Notes: generated from the letters alone by a model not told the origin. Shown: positions 7,792-16,345, counted from the stretch's first letter. The stretch is DNA of 62,051 nt from Paenisporosarcina sp. OV554 (GCF_003058165.1 NZ_QBUC01000022.1:1-62051); one strand, 5' to 3'. Numbers and translations are program-made.

Positions 7792-8226
7792 TTATTTCAT
7801 GCTTTCCAAAATTAAATAGTCCTTTGTTTTAACTATTGTTATATCGTGTTTCTCTGCGAATTCAATTAAATGGTCATACGCTTTTGGTGGTTCGAGAACA
7901 GCTAATCTTACGTTAATCCCTTTATTTACTTTTATTTTGGCAGATTTTTTAGCCCAGCCGACTCGTGTAAATTTCAGTTCATTTATTTCTTCAGGAAAAA
8001 TCCTCTGTTTTACGATGGATTTATTGAATATTAAAATCTCATAAACCAAATTCTCTTCGTTGATATTAAGCCTAAATTGAACAAAAGCAAATACAACGGC
8101 TACCAGTAAAACTGATAGATATAGAGATGAAGACCCGCCATAGTAATCCGAAACTACATTCAAAAATAGGACAAAAATGATGGTCATAACAAATGGATAT
8201 CTATGCGGTTTAATTTTGTATTCCAT
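7792..8226 (-). CDS. PH-like membrane protein
   Basis: A 144-residue protein with two closely spaced membrane helices (about 13-30 and 35-52), then a soluble C-terminal domain with beta strands and a final helix. This layout (two helices plus a bacterial PH-like domain) occurs in small YdbS/YdbT-like proteins. AAGGAG lies eight bases before the ATG. It is the outermost gene of the left cassette cluster. The function is unknown. Confidence 0.7.
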   Translation of the reverse strand: MEYKIKPHRYPFVMTIIFVLFLNVVSDYYGGSSSLYLSVLLVAVVFAFVQFRLNINEENLVYEILIFNKSIVKQRIFPEEINELKFTRVGWAKKSAKIKVNKGINVRLAVLEPPKAYDHLIEFAEKHDITIVKTKDYLILESMK

Positions 8227-8254
8227 ATCAATTCATCTCCTTTTGGAACTGAAT

Positions 8255-8275
8255 CTTCAACTAAACTCCCTCTAT
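8255..8275. repeat. Cassette repeat, truncated left box
   Basis: CTTCAACTAAACTCCCTC keeps only the start of a left box. It marks the right limit of the 0.7-8.3 kb cassette cluster, directly before the GDPD fragment. Confidence 0.6.
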
Positions 8276-8305
8276 AAACATTGATGTATCAACGGTTTAC
8301 GAAAT

Positions 8306-8764
8306 GTGACCAATTATAAAGTACCAACACTTCATGAAGTGTTAGAGGAAGCTAATAAATACAATATTGGTATCAATTTTGATGGTTCAAAAGGTGACTG
8401 GGATGACAAGGAATTCGTAGACGGTGTTATGGAAGAAGCTAAAGAAACGAAAGTATTAAATCATTCATTTTTTGTATTGAGTAATACGAGTATTCGAGAT
8501 CAATTTAACACATGGTATCCAGAAGCAACTGTGACCTTCCTTGGAAATGCATTGAAGAATGTAGATGCCGATATTAAAGAGTTACAGAAATATGAAAACG
8601 CCATTTATTCAACATCTATTAACAATGTAGATGAAGAAACTGCAAAAAAAATCAAAAAAGCAGGCCTAAAACTGCATGTATACTCAGTTAACTCAGCTGA
8701 AACATATGAAAAAGCGAAAAAGATTCATCCACGATTGATTGAAACAGATGTGATTGTACCCTAA
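8306..8764 (+). pseudogene. C-terminal fragment of a glycerophosphodiester phosphodiesterase
   Basis: The 152-residue frame reads VPTLHEVLEEANKYNIGINF ... KKAGLKLHVYSVN ... LIETDVI, typical of the second half of GDPD-family enzymes, which hydrolyse glycerophosphodiesters. The N-terminal half with the catalytic HRG and E.D residues is absent. The frame is closed by a stop at 8282 and there is no ribosome site before the GTG. It is most likely a 5'-truncated remnant, cut at the edge of the cassette cluster. Confidence 0.7.
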
Positions 8765-8792
8765 TATAATTGCTTGAATATCCCAATATTAA

Positions 8793-8836
8793 AAGCCCAA
8801 TTCCTCAGCATTAAAATTTAGAAATTGGGCTTTTTT
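8793..8836 (+). terminator. Rho-independent terminator
   Basis: AAGCCCAATT pairs with AATTGGGCTT and is followed by TTTT. It lies 30 bp after the GDPD fragment and was probably its original terminator. Confidence 0.75.
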
Positions 8837-8855
8837 CGTTACTTCATAAACGAAT

Positions 8856-9071
8856 TTGCACAAAAAAGAAAAGGCATTAGCAGAAGCAACAGCGCTATTA
8901 CTATTAAGAAAAAAGGCCGGAGCGATTTTGGGGGGATTTAGGGGACGAATGATTACCCCACCAGATTGCAAGCTCGCAGTAGAGCTCATTACGTGTTTTA
9001 AATGTCCGTATGAGGCTATTGAGATTTCGAACACCTATTATTCAGGGGAAACGGTGAAAGGAAAAAAGTAG
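8856..9071 (+). pseudogene. Transposase remnant (IS3-type orfA/orfB junction)
   Basis: KKEKALAEATALLLLRKKAG matches the end of the orfA product of IS3-type transposases. The following ITPPDCKLAVELI resembles the start of orfB. Both halves are short and joined without a complete domain, so this is an internal scrap of an insertion sequence. No flanking inverted repeats are visible. Confidence 0.65.
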
Positions 9072-9151
9072 GCTACAAGAAATGTACAGATTATTTTTCA
9101 ATCATGTCAACCTATCTAAAATAGGTATTTCCGTGCTGGAGGATGATGTAT

Positions 9152-9673
9152 ATGCCGAAGTATAAAAAGGGGTACGCTTTTTTCTTGCAGATCATTCCTA
9201 AAGTGCTGCAAATCGTATTAAATATTTCCCTCGTTTTTCTTGCGATGATTTTGTCCTTTCTATTGATAAAGGAGTTATTTATTTTTAGTCATATATTGAT
9301 TGTAAATGAAAGCAATGATTATCAACTTTATTTGGCGAATATCCTCATTTTCTTTTTATATTTCGAGTTTATTGCGATGATTGTAAAATATTTTAAAGAA
9401 AATTATCATTTTCCACTAAGATATTTTCTTTATATTGGCATCACCGCGATGGTAAGATTAATTATTGTTGATCATGATCATCCTATAAAAACATTGCTCT
9501 ATTCGCTTGTCATCCTGGTTTTAATCATTGGGTATTTCATTATGAATATCACGCCGCGCGATCGACCGGACAGTAAGTGTTTTTTAATAAACAGTGAAGG
9601 ATGCCATGCTGAAAGTACGTGTGATTTACCAGATAAAAATAATATGTACAAAAGACATACAATCAGCTTGTAG
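9152..9673 (+). CDS. psiE: PsiE-family membrane protein
   Basis: A 173-residue membrane protein with four helices (about 10-40, 55-80, 85-105 and 110-132), matching PsiE (phosphate-starvation-inducible protein E). Its molecular role is not established. GGAGG at 9138-9142 with this ATG nine bases later is preferred over two ATG codons overlapping the site. The last 30 or so residues (Cys-rich, HAESTCDLPDKNN) extend beyond the usual family end and may be a frameshifted or unrelated tail. Confidence 0.75.
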   Translation: MPKYKKGYAFFLQIIPKVLQIVLNISLVFLAMILSFLLIKELFIFSHILIVNESNDYQLYLANILIFFLYFEFIAMIVKYFKENYHFPLRYFLYIGITAMVRLIIVDHDHPIKTLLYSLVILVLIIGYFIMNITPRDRPDSKCFLINSEGCHAESTCDLPDKNNMYKRHTISL

Positions 9674-9707
9674 AAAAAGCATTCTTTTTCTCTACAAGCT
9701 TTTTTTG
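9665..9707 (+). terminator. Rho-independent terminator of psiE
   Basis: AGCTTGTAGAAAAAG pairs with CTTTTTCTCTACAAGCT, followed by TTTTTTG. It overlaps the psiE stop. Confidence 0.85.
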
Positions 9708-9800
9708 TTTCAATCAAAACGTCTATTTTTTCAATGGATAGCGTCTGGAGGCCCCCCTCTGACCCCCTCTTGTAAAGGGAGGATTAGTAAGTATATTTGT

Positions 9801-9999
9801 TTACTCTACAACAGTTATTGTGCCTTTAAACATATTCATTCAACATGAATAATAGTAAGTCCCAGGCTTGAGGGATTTTATCTTGATATAGTTGTTCGTA
9901 TTTTCCTTTAATGAAACATTAAACCCAAGCTCCTCTGATAAGATGATACCAGTGCAACCAACTTCTCCTGTTTTAAAAGCTTTTTCTACCGCACCAACT
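9801..9999 (-). pseudogene. Cupredoxin-domain gene fragment with in-frame stop
   Basis: The minus-strand frame reads VGAVEKAFKTGEVGCTGIIL ... LKPGTYYYSC, a TGA, then MNMFKGTITVVE. This is the C-terminal part of a plastocyanin/azurin-like cupredoxin fold. The TGA stands where a Trp codon (TGG) would be expected. The 5' part is missing; the fragment begins directly after the tauE stop codon, so it looks like a gene truncated by the join to the sulfide operon. Confidence 0.7.
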
Positions 10000-10001
10000 T
10001 G

Positions 10002-10778
10002 TTATAAAATATCCATCCATATTTTAATAGTTGTTCCTAAAATAATAATCACAAGCAATCCTTTTAGATATTTCGGTTCCATTTTTTTCCCTAACTTTAC
10101 TCCAAGAGGTGCTGCAATTATACTGGCAATAACCATAATAATTGACGGAATATATTCTACCTGCCCTGTTGCTAGTTTACTGAAGGTTCCCCCAAGAGAT
10201 GAAATAAATGTAATGGCAAGTGAAGAAGCAATGGCCATACGAATTGGAATTCTTAACACAACCAGCATGATTGGCACGAGTAAAAAAGCACCCCCGGCAC
10301 CAACAATGCCTGACCCAATTCCAACAATGAGGGCAAATACAGCAGAGAGAGGTCCGTTAAACGTTACCTGATCGTGTGGTTGGTCATCTGGTCCTTTAGT
10401 TGGCACAAACATCAGTATTGCAGCTAATAATGCCAGTACTCCATAAACAATATTGATTGTATTTTCTGACATACCCGTGGAGCCAAAACCGCCAACTAGA
10501 CTTCCTATTAAGACACTGATTCCCATATATACAATCAAGCGTTTATTTAAGTACCCATCTTTTCTAAATAGCCAAACACCGGCAATGGTTGCAAAAAGCA
10601 CTTGAACTGCACTGATCCCTGTTACCTCATGCACAGAGAACGCTGCAAGACCTAATAAAGGTGGGATGTAAAGTAGCATTGGATAATTAACAATAGAACC
10701 ACCCACACCAAGCATCCCAGAAATAAATGATCCGATAAATCCAATGAAGAATATTAAAACTATCATTGTAAGACTCAT
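10002..10778 (-). CDS. TauE/SafE-family sulfite/anion exporter
   Basis: A 258-residue polytopic membrane protein with the internal two-fold repeat of the TauE/SafE family: GMLGVGGSIVNYPMLL near residue 22 and GIVGAGGAFLLVPIML in the second half. Family members export sulfite, sulfoacetate or related sulfur anions. It is the last gene of the sulfide operon, 18 bp after the response regulator. This suggests removal of sulfite or thiosulfate made by the upstream enzymes. AGAGGT precedes the ATG. Confidence 0.9.
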   Translation of the reverse strand: MSLTMIVLIFFIGFIGSFISGMLGVGGSIVNYPMLLYIPPLLGLAAFSVHEVTGISAVQVLFATIAGVWLFRKDGYLNKRLIVYMGISVLIGSLVGGFGSTGMSENTINIVYGVLALLAAILMFVPTKGPDDQPHDQVTFNGPLSAVFALIVGIGSGIVGAGGAFLLVPIMLVVLRIPIRMAIASSLAITFISSLGGTFSKLATGQVEYIPSIIMVIASIIAAPLGVKLGKKMEPKYLKGLLVIIILGTTIKIWMDIL

Positions 10779-10796
10779 ATTTTTAACCTCTTTACA

Positions 10797-11432
10797 TCAA
10801 AATTGTATTTCAAACTGATTTCGAAGACCATATTGTATTAATTCATATCGATGCGTTATTTCTAATTTTGACATCATGTTCGCTTTATGGTTTTCTATCG
10901 TTTTTGGCGATATAGACATTTTTCCCCCAATTTCAATATAGGTAAATCCTAAGACGAGAAACCGTAAAACTTCAAGTTCTCGTTCCGTTAGTGCTCCTTT
11001 CTTTTTCTGACTATCTTTCCATAGCTCAATTAAATGATCTGGAAATTCGGTTTTATAATAAAGCTGTCCTTTCATTACTTGTTGAATGGACTCGTACAAG
11101 TTGTTTTTTTGTCTTTTCTTAAGCAAAAATCCACTAACACCCAGATGGAGTGCTTTTTTAATATAGGCTTCTTCTTCATGCATAGTTAAAAATATAATAC
11201 GAACATGCGTCAGTTGTTGGCGTATTTCTTTCGCTGTCTGAAAGCCATCCAATCCATTTGGCATTGAAATATCCATAAAAATGACGTCAGGATTTAATTG
11301 AAAGGAAAGCCTGATAGCTTCAGATCCTTCAGAGGCTTCCCCCACAACTTTTATATCTTCAAACGTATCTAACATCATGATAATCCCTTTTCGAATCAAT
11401 TTATGGTCATCAACAATCAATACTTTAATCAA
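10797..11432 (-). CDS. NarL/FixJ-type response regulator
   Basis: A 211-residue response regulator. The receiver domain (1-120) has the acidic pocket DD at 8-9, phospho-acceptor Asp54 in FMDISMP and a conserved Lys near 105. The LuxR-type HTH (about 145-205) carries LTERELEVL and SPKTIENHKANMMSKL. The TTG start has GAGGAGG upstream and overlaps the sensor kinase stop by 4 bp (TTGA), so the pair is translationally coupled. It probably controls this operon. Confidence 0.92.
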   Translation of the reverse strand: MIKVLIVDDHKLIRKGIIMMLDTFEDIKVVGEASEGSEAIRLSFQLNPDVIFMDISMPNGLDGFQTAKEIRQQLTHVRIIFLTMHEEEAYIKKALHLGVSGFLLKKRQKNNLYESIQQVMKGQLYYKTEFPDHLIELWKDSQKKKGALTERELEVLRFLVLGFTYIEIGGKMSISPKTIENHKANMMSKLEITHRYELIQYGLRNQFEIQF

Positions 11433-12466
11433 TACTCTACCTCCTCATTAACCGTACATTCAATCGTGATTGAAGTTCCTTGTCCGATAGAGGATGAAAG
11501 TAGAAAATGCCCCCCTAATTGATCCACTCGCTCTTTCATATGCTGAAGACCTAGTCCATTTTTTTCTTTTTCAGTGTCAAAGCCTATTCCGTTATCCTTG
11601 TATTCGATAAGGATCTGGTCTTTTTTCTCATCATAGAAAATATGAATTGTTACAAAAGTCGCTTCGGCGTATTTCATCATATTATGTAGCGCTTCCTGCA
11701 TAACCCGATACAAGTTAATTTCAATTGCCACTGGAAGCCTGTTCACTAAATTTGAGTCCAACTCAATGACGAGACCTGCCTTTTTTGTCATCAATGATTT
11801 TGCTAATGCATCAATTGTTGCAGACAAACCAAGTTGATCAAGACTTTTTGGGCGAAGTTGATAGGAGTAACTTTTAATATCTGAAATAACTTTATCCAGT
11901 TCAATGCGTACTTCATCTAGGTATTCCTGTAGTACAGGCTGCTGTGTATAAACTTGAATATTATCCATTGCAAGTGTAATGCTATAGAGGGATTGACTGA
12001 CACCATCATGAAGTTCCTGTGCGAGACGCTTATGTTCACCCTCCTGTGCCTCGGTCAGCCTTTTAATCATTAATTTAGAGAATTTTGCTTCTTCTTCTCT
12101 TCTTTTTAATGTTTGATCCTTCAAGACGAGTAAATATTGTGATTCCCCAGTTTCATCATTTACCATTAATTGTGCTGTGCTCATCTCAACATTAATATGT
12201 TGTCCTTGATAGGTGGGCATTTCTGAAAGGAAGTATGGAACTTCATTTTTGGAAATTAATAAACAGCGATCTTCTCCTTCAGAAAGAACCCTACTTTGAC
12301 AATATGTGCAATATGGAACATTCTCATTTATTTTCCATCCAGTTAAATTATTTGCAGCTGGATTCATTGAGAGGATTGTTCGTTCGTTATTCATGACAAT
12401 AATGCCATCCTGTATATGTGTTAAAATATTTTCAAAATATTCCTGTTTCATACTCGAAGAACTCAT
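11429..12466 (-). CDS. PAS-containing sensor histidine kinase (HisKA_3 type)
   Basis: A 345-residue soluble kinase with no membrane segment. The N-terminal PAS-like domain (about 10-115) contains a cysteine group CTYC (53, 56) plus Cys68. The dimerisation domain has ELHDGVSQSL with phospho-acceptor His153. The C-terminal HATPase carries DNGIGF and NGLGLQHM. AAGGAGAG decides the start over a frame open 12 codons earlier. The Cys group in a cytoplasmic PAS domain inside a sulfide operon suggests sensing of persulfide or redox state. The ligand is inference. Confidence 0.9.
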   Translation of the reverse strand: MSSSSMKQEYFENILTHIQDGIIVMNNERTILSMNPAANNLTGWKINENVPYCTYCQSRVLSEGEDRCLLISKNEVPYFLSEMPTYQGQHINVEMSTAQLMVNDETGESQYLLVLKDQTLKRREEEAKFSKLMIKRLTEAQEGEHKRLAQELHDGVSQSLYSITLAMDNIQVYTQQPVLQEYLDEVRIELDKVISDIKSYSYQLRPKSLDQLGLSATIDALAKSLMTKKAGLVIELDSNLVNRLPVAIEINLYRVMQEALHNMMKYAEATFVTIHIFYDEKKDQILIEYKDNGIGFDTEKEKNGLGLQHMKERVDQLGGHFLLSSSIGQGTSITIECTVNEEVEY

Positions 12467-12529
12467 TTTCTCTCTCTCCTTTACGGAAAGAGCAAACCCC
12501 ATAATGAGATTTGCTCTGTTTTTTCTCCA

Positions 12530-13930
12530 TTATACGTGGCACGAAACCGAAATTTCTCTTTTTACTAACTCTTCATATCCACCCTGTAAATTGTATACAT
12601 CTCCAAAGCCGTTTGCCTGTAGAATACTGCTAGCAATGGCTGAACGGCCGCCTGCTTGGCATTGAACAACTAGTTGTTTATCTTTGCTTATATTAGCCAA
12701 CCGATCCGTTAGAGTACCGAGCATAATATGTTCTGCTTCGGGAAGATGCCCTTCTTTCCATTCCGAATCGTTTCGTACATCAATTAACTGGTATTCAGTA
12801 AGATTTTGAAATTCATCAACTGTCAATTGCTTAACTGTTCCATTTCCCTGTTCAGCAATTTCTGGGCGAAAAACTGCTTTAATTTGATCTAGCCCAATAG
12901 ATTGGAGTGCTTTAACCATTTCTTGTTCCTCTTCTTCTTTTACAATTACTAATATGGGCTTTTTATAAGATAAAAGCCAACCAGCCCAATTAGTAAATGA
13001 TTTATTAAGTGGAATAGTTAAGGATCCTTCAATATGATTTTTGAAAAATTGATCAGAAGGACGTGTATCAACTATGACCATCTTCTCCTTTTTCATTTCG
13101 CTTTCCATTTCGTTAATGGAATGGATGAGATGAGGCTTTTCTTTAGGTAGAAGAGAAGCCCCCTCTTTATTCAATTTTTTCATCATCGCAAAGTATTTTG
13201 GTGCTTCCGGTTGATCAGTCATCAATTCTTTTACAAATTCATCTTCATGATCGATTTGTAGTGCCCAATTATTTGCTTTTTCATATCCAACAGTTGAAAG
13301 TGGTACGGCACCAAGGGATTTCCCGCATGCACTCCCAGCCCCATGAGCTGGCCAGACTAGAACATGATCCGGAAGTTCTTTAAATTTCCGAACTGACTGA
13401 AACATTGTTTTAGCTCCTGCTTGTGCAGTACCTTCCATTGCGGCTACTTTTTCTAGTAAATCGGGACGTCCAATGTCACCAACAAAAACAAAATCCCCTG
13501 TAAAGATTCCCATTGGTACTGATGACCCTCCACCTTGATCTGTCAAAACAAATGAAATACTTTCCGGTGTATGTCCTGGTGTATGCCACACATCAATTTT
13601 CACATTGCCAACTTGAATAACCGATCCTTCTTTTACGAGTTCAGTGTTATATCGTGGATTAAATTGATATTTCCAGTTTTCATCGCCCTCATCAGATAAA
13701 TATATTTTAGCTCCCGACTGCTCTGAAAGTTCAGTGGAACCTGATAAAAAGTCCGCGTGAATATGAGTTTCCACAATTGCGGAAATGGAGAATCCTTCTT
13801 TTTCTGCTACATTTAAATATTGATTCACATAACGAGAAGGATCAATAACAATCGCTTCTCCTGTCTTTTGGCATCCAACTAAATACGAATAATGTGCTAA
13901 CTTCTCATCCAAAAATGATGTAAAAAACAT
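12530..13930 (-). CDS. Persulfide dioxygenase-rhodanese fusion (CstB-like)
   Basis: A 466-residue fusion. The metallo-beta-lactamase domain (1-250) has THIHADF (metal ligands His56, His58, Asp60), HTPGHTPES, TGDFVFVGDIGRPDL and WPAHGAGSACG. It is followed by a rhodanese-like domain (about 270-355) without a catalytic Cys and a C-terminal rhodanese with active-site Cys424 in CQAGGRS. This is the layout of CstB, which oxidises persulfides to sulfite/thiosulfate. AGGAGG precedes the ATG. It lies 11 bp after the DUF1641 gene. Confidence 0.92.
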   Translation of the reverse strand: MFFTSFLDEKLAHYSYLVGCQKTGEAIVIDPSRYVNQYLNVAEKEGFSISAIVETHIHADFLSGSTELSEQSGAKIYLSDEGDENWKYQFNPRYNTELVKEGSVIQVGNVKIDVWHTPGHTPESISFVLTDQGGGSSVPMGIFTGDFVFVGDIGRPDLLEKVAAMEGTAQAGAKTMFQSVRKFKELPDHVLVWPAHGAGSACGKSLGAVPLSTVGYEKANNWALQIDHEDEFVKELMTDQPEAPKYFAMMKKLNKEGASLLPKEKPHLIHSINEMESEMKKEKMVIVDTRPSDQFFKNHIEGSLTIPLNKSFTNWAGWLLSYKKPILVIVKEEEEQEMVKALQSIGLDQIKAVFRPEIAEQGNGTVKQLTVDEFQNLTEYQLIDVRNDSEWKEGHLPEAEHIMLGTLTDRLANISKDKQLVVQCQAGGRSAIASSILQANGFGDVYNLQGGYEELVKREISVSCHV

Positions 13931-13941
13931 ATTTTAGCCTC

Positions 13942-14490
13942 CTATTTTTTTTCACTAAGTACTTGTAGAAATGTTTTCATGTATTGAAAGCCTCGTTTTA
14001 CAGCGGGGATTTTTAATAGTGCCAACACCTTAAATAGTGATATCTTCTCCGTTTCTTGCATTTGTACTCTGCGGTTAGTCTCCTGTAAAATACCCCCGCA
14101 TTTTTGGACAGTTTCTATATAGGGATGGATATCTGATGTTATAGATTGGAAAGAAGTTGGATCCTTTAATGTATTGCGTCCAAATTCAGCAAGTTCGATT
14201 CCTTTATCCAAATAAGGTGTAATAATAGGTAAAATCTCTATGATTCGAACTAAGGAACTGACAGATTCTTTGGTCAGTTTCAACGACTGTATCGCTTGCT
14301 CTGCTTCACCTGTTATTTGTTCAAGCCATTCCTGATCTTTTAACACCTCTTCTATAAATAGAAGGGGTTCCTCCATCTGTTTCATACGCGCTGTATATTC
14401 TGGTAGCTTTGATACTAGATAGGTCAGCGATTCAACAGTTTGTTGATCAGAAAGAAGTATATTCAACTTTGATGTATCTACTTTTCCCAA
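13942..14490 (-). CDS. DUF1641 protein
   Basis: A 182-residue helical protein of the DUF1641 type, often encoded beside sulfide:quinone oxidoreductases or formate dehydrogenases in Bacilli. Segments such as LVRIIEILPIITPYLDKGIE and the C-terminal KIPAVKRGFQYMKTFL fit the family. The start is TTG with GGAGGT eight bases upstream. It lies 19 bp after the SQR stop. Its role is unknown; by context it is an accessory subunit of the quinone reductase. Confidence 0.85.
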   Translation of the reverse strand: MGKVDTSKLNILLSDQQTVESLTYLVSKLPEYTARMKQMEEPLLFIEEVLKDQEWLEQITGEAEQAIQSLKLTKESVSSLVRIIEILPIITPYLDKGIELAEFGRNTLKDPTSFQSITSDIHPYIETVQKCGGILQETNRRVQMQETEKISLFKVLALLKIPAVKRGFQYMKTFLQVLSEKK

Positions 14491-14509
14491 GACATTTCAC
14501 CTCCTTTTT

Positions 14510-15706
14510 TTACATAAGTCCTTTCAACATGCCATTCCAGTAAAGCGCCGGCAACATATGTTTTTTCATTAAATACATGCTTAAGCGTTCTTTAGATTGA
14601 TCAAATGGGAATGTTTCAACTGGATAATTATCATAATCAAATTCAGCTAAAATAAGTGACCCATATCCTGTAACAATTGGACAGGAAGAATAGCCATCAT
14701 ATTTGGCCGCTAAGGGTTCGTTATTCATAGCATAAAGAATATTTTCCGCAACGACAGGAGCCTGTTTCCGAATTGCTGCACCAGTTTTTGACGTTGGTAG
14801 ATTTGCACAGTCACCAAGGCTGAATACATTTCCATAAACCGGATGTTGTAACGTATATTGGTCTGCTGCAATCCATCCATTTTCAGCTGCTAGTGGACTT
14901 TTCTCCAAAAATTCTGGCGGTCCCATTGGTGGTGTAACATGGATCATATCGTAAGACAATACCTCTTCTTTACCTGTTTCAAGATTTGTAAATACCGCGT
15001 TTTTATTTTTTGAATCAATGGACGTCAAGTGACGCTGAAATTTCGTTTCAATTTCACGTTCTTGTATAATTCCCTCGAGAGTCTTGCGATATTTTTCAAC
15101 TGAAAAAATAGAAGGCGATGCTGTGGCAAAAATAACTTTTGTTTGATCACGTACACCCGATTTCCGAAAATATTGCTCGGCTAAATACATAATCTTTTGA
15201 GGTGCGCCTCCACATTTTACAGGTGTATTTGGCATTGTAAAGATTGCGTTTCCACCTTTGAAATTTTTAATATTTTCCCATGTAGAATCTACATATTGGT
15301 ACTCATAATTACTGCAGACGCCATCTGTTCCAATAGACTCTTTCAAACCAGGCACCTTACTCCAATTCAGCTGAATCCCAGCTGCAACAACGAGATATTC
15401 ATAAGTAACTTTTGTACCTTCCTCTGTTATTAACTCATTCTTGTCCGGAGTAAATGATGATACCCTTTCTGCAAGCCAATTTGCACCTTCCGGAATCACG
15501 CTGGACTGATCACGTTCGGTCTGTTCCTTTTGTGCTGCTCCACCTCCAACTAGTGTCCAAAGAGGTTGATAATAATGTTTTTTCTGAGGATCAATAATCA
15601 ATATTTGATGTTCCAACTGTTTGTTTTCTCGCAACAATCTCGATGCAACCGAAATGCCACCTGACCCAGCCCCCACTATAACTATTCTTGCCTTTTGTGT
15701 ACGCAT
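14510..15706 (-). CDS. Sulfide:quinone oxidoreductase-type flavoprotein
   Basis: A 398-residue FAD enzyme. IVIVGAGSGGISVASRLL at the N-terminus is the FAD-binding Rossmann motif. YYQPLWTLVGGG, two cysteines (Cys131 and Cys165, the latter in NTPVKCGGAPQK) and the late FSLGDCANLPTSKTGAA loop fit SQR-like proteins. It oxidises sulfide to persulfide or polysulfide and passes electrons to the quinone pool. It is the first gene of the operon, with AGGAG before the ATG. Confidence 0.88.
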   Translation of the reverse strand: MRTQKARIVIVGAGSGGISVASRLLRENKQLEHQILIIDPQKKHYYQPLWTLVGGGAAQKEQTERDQSSVIPEGANWLAERVSSFTPDKNELITEEGTKVTYEYLVVAAGIQLNWSKVPGLKESIGTDGVCSNYEYQYVDSTWENIKNFKGGNAIFTMPNTPVKCGGAPQKIMYLAEQYFRKSGVRDQTKVIFATASPSIFSVEKYRKTLEGIIQEREIETKFQRHLTSIDSKNKNAVFTNLETGKEEVLSYDMIHVTPPMGPPEFLEKSPLAAENGWIAADQYTLQHPVYGNVFSLGDCANLPTSKTGAAIRKQAPVVAENILYAMNNEPLAAKYDGYSSCPIVTGYGSLILAEFDYDNYPVETFPFDQSKERLSMYLMKKHMLPALYWNGMLKGLM

Positions 15707-15714
15707 TCAAAAAA

Positions 15715-15790
15715 CTCCTTTTCTCAATAATCTTACATATCTTATATACTTATATAGGATACTTCTGTATACAAGTTCTTTAATATAGGG
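15715..15790 (-). promoter_or_regulatory. Putative promoter/operator region of the sulfide operon
   Basis: The 75 bp upstream of sqr contain AT-rich elements and a TATATACTTATATA near-palindrome at about 15741-15754, with a second GTATAC site near 15766. These are reasonable candidates for the binding site of the operon's own response regulator. No strong -35/-10 pair stands out. Confidence 0.35.
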
Positions 15791-16010
15791 AAAAGCCCCT
15801 AAATTCCATAGGACCCTTTTCGTTTAAGTGAAAATAACTCAAATAAATATTGGACTGCTTATATTCACAATTAAGTGGGGGGATGTCTCATTTAGAAAAA
15901 TAGTGCATCTGGAATTATGGTATCGCGTTCTAAGACCGTACTGTTTCCAACCTTTTACAATCTATCTTGTACATCTACATGAGCAACGTGCGAATGACCC
16001 TCTTTCATAG

Positions 16011-16037
16011 AAAACCCCAGCCGAGGCTGGGGTTTTA
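16011..16037 (+). terminator. Hairpin terminator
   Basis: AAAACCCCAGCC pairs with GGCTGGGGTTTT around GA. It stands alone between gene scraps and could serve either strand. No intact gene ends here. Confidence 0.7.
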
Positions 16038-16040
16038 AAC

Positions 16041-16157
16041 ATGGATACCAAGAAAATTCACATGCTACGTAAGGGAGGGAAACCTTACTGGCTTAAAGAA
16101 GAAATTGAGACATATATCCATGATTTACCGATAAAGACAATAGAACTGGACAAATAA
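16041..16157 (+). pseudogene. Short frame resembling an excisionase-type HTH C-terminus
   Basis: The 38-residue frame MDTKKIHMLRKGGKPYWLKE continues to a TAA. The RKGGKPYWLKEEIETYI pattern resembles the wing and last helix of MerR/excisionase-type DNA-binding domains. It has no ribosome site and lies between two terminators, so it is probably the end of a lost gene. The assignment is weak. Confidence 0.35.
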
Positions 16158-16160
16158 TTG

Positions 16161-16206
16161 AATCCCCCTCACAATTAGAACAAACGTTCTAATTGTGAGG
16201 GGGATT
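16161..16206. terminator. Long perfect-stem terminator
   Basis: A 21-bp perfect stem (AATCCCCCTCACAATTAGAA plus C on the left arm) with an AAAC loop, followed by ATTT. It is strong enough to act in both directions. It insulates the sulfide operon leader from the oxidoreductase genes to the right. Confidence 0.8.
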
Positions 16207-16232
16207 ATTTATAAAAACATTACCGAATCGGA

Positions 16233-16345
16233 CTATCGCTTGTCTGTAAATCCAATAGAATCAATTCCAGTATTACTTGCCCCAATAATATCGTGCTTTC
16301 TATCTCCAATCATAATAAAGTCACCAGATTTATGCTCATTATATT
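16233..16345 (-). pseudogene. C-terminal fragment of a HAD-family phosphatase
   Basis: The minus frame reads DFIMIGDRKHDIIGASNTGI followed by DSIGFTDKR and a TAG. GDRKHDIIGA is motif IV of HAD phosphatases (phosphoglycolate phosphatase type). The catalytic N-terminus is absent. It sits just 3' of the Gfo/Idh gene and is a remnant. Confidence 0.7.

Noticed and set aside
8306-8764. Functional stand-alone GDPD
   Set aside because: The catalytic N-terminal half is absent and there is no ribosome site.
9892-10371. 159-codon plus-strand frame antisense to tauE
   Set aside because: It is a shadow of the TauE gene: no ribosome site, atypical composition, and the minus strand has a clear family match.
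15828-16010. 60-codon plus-strand frame before the 16011 terminator
   Set aside because: No convincing start site, no recognisable motif, atypical residue pattern.
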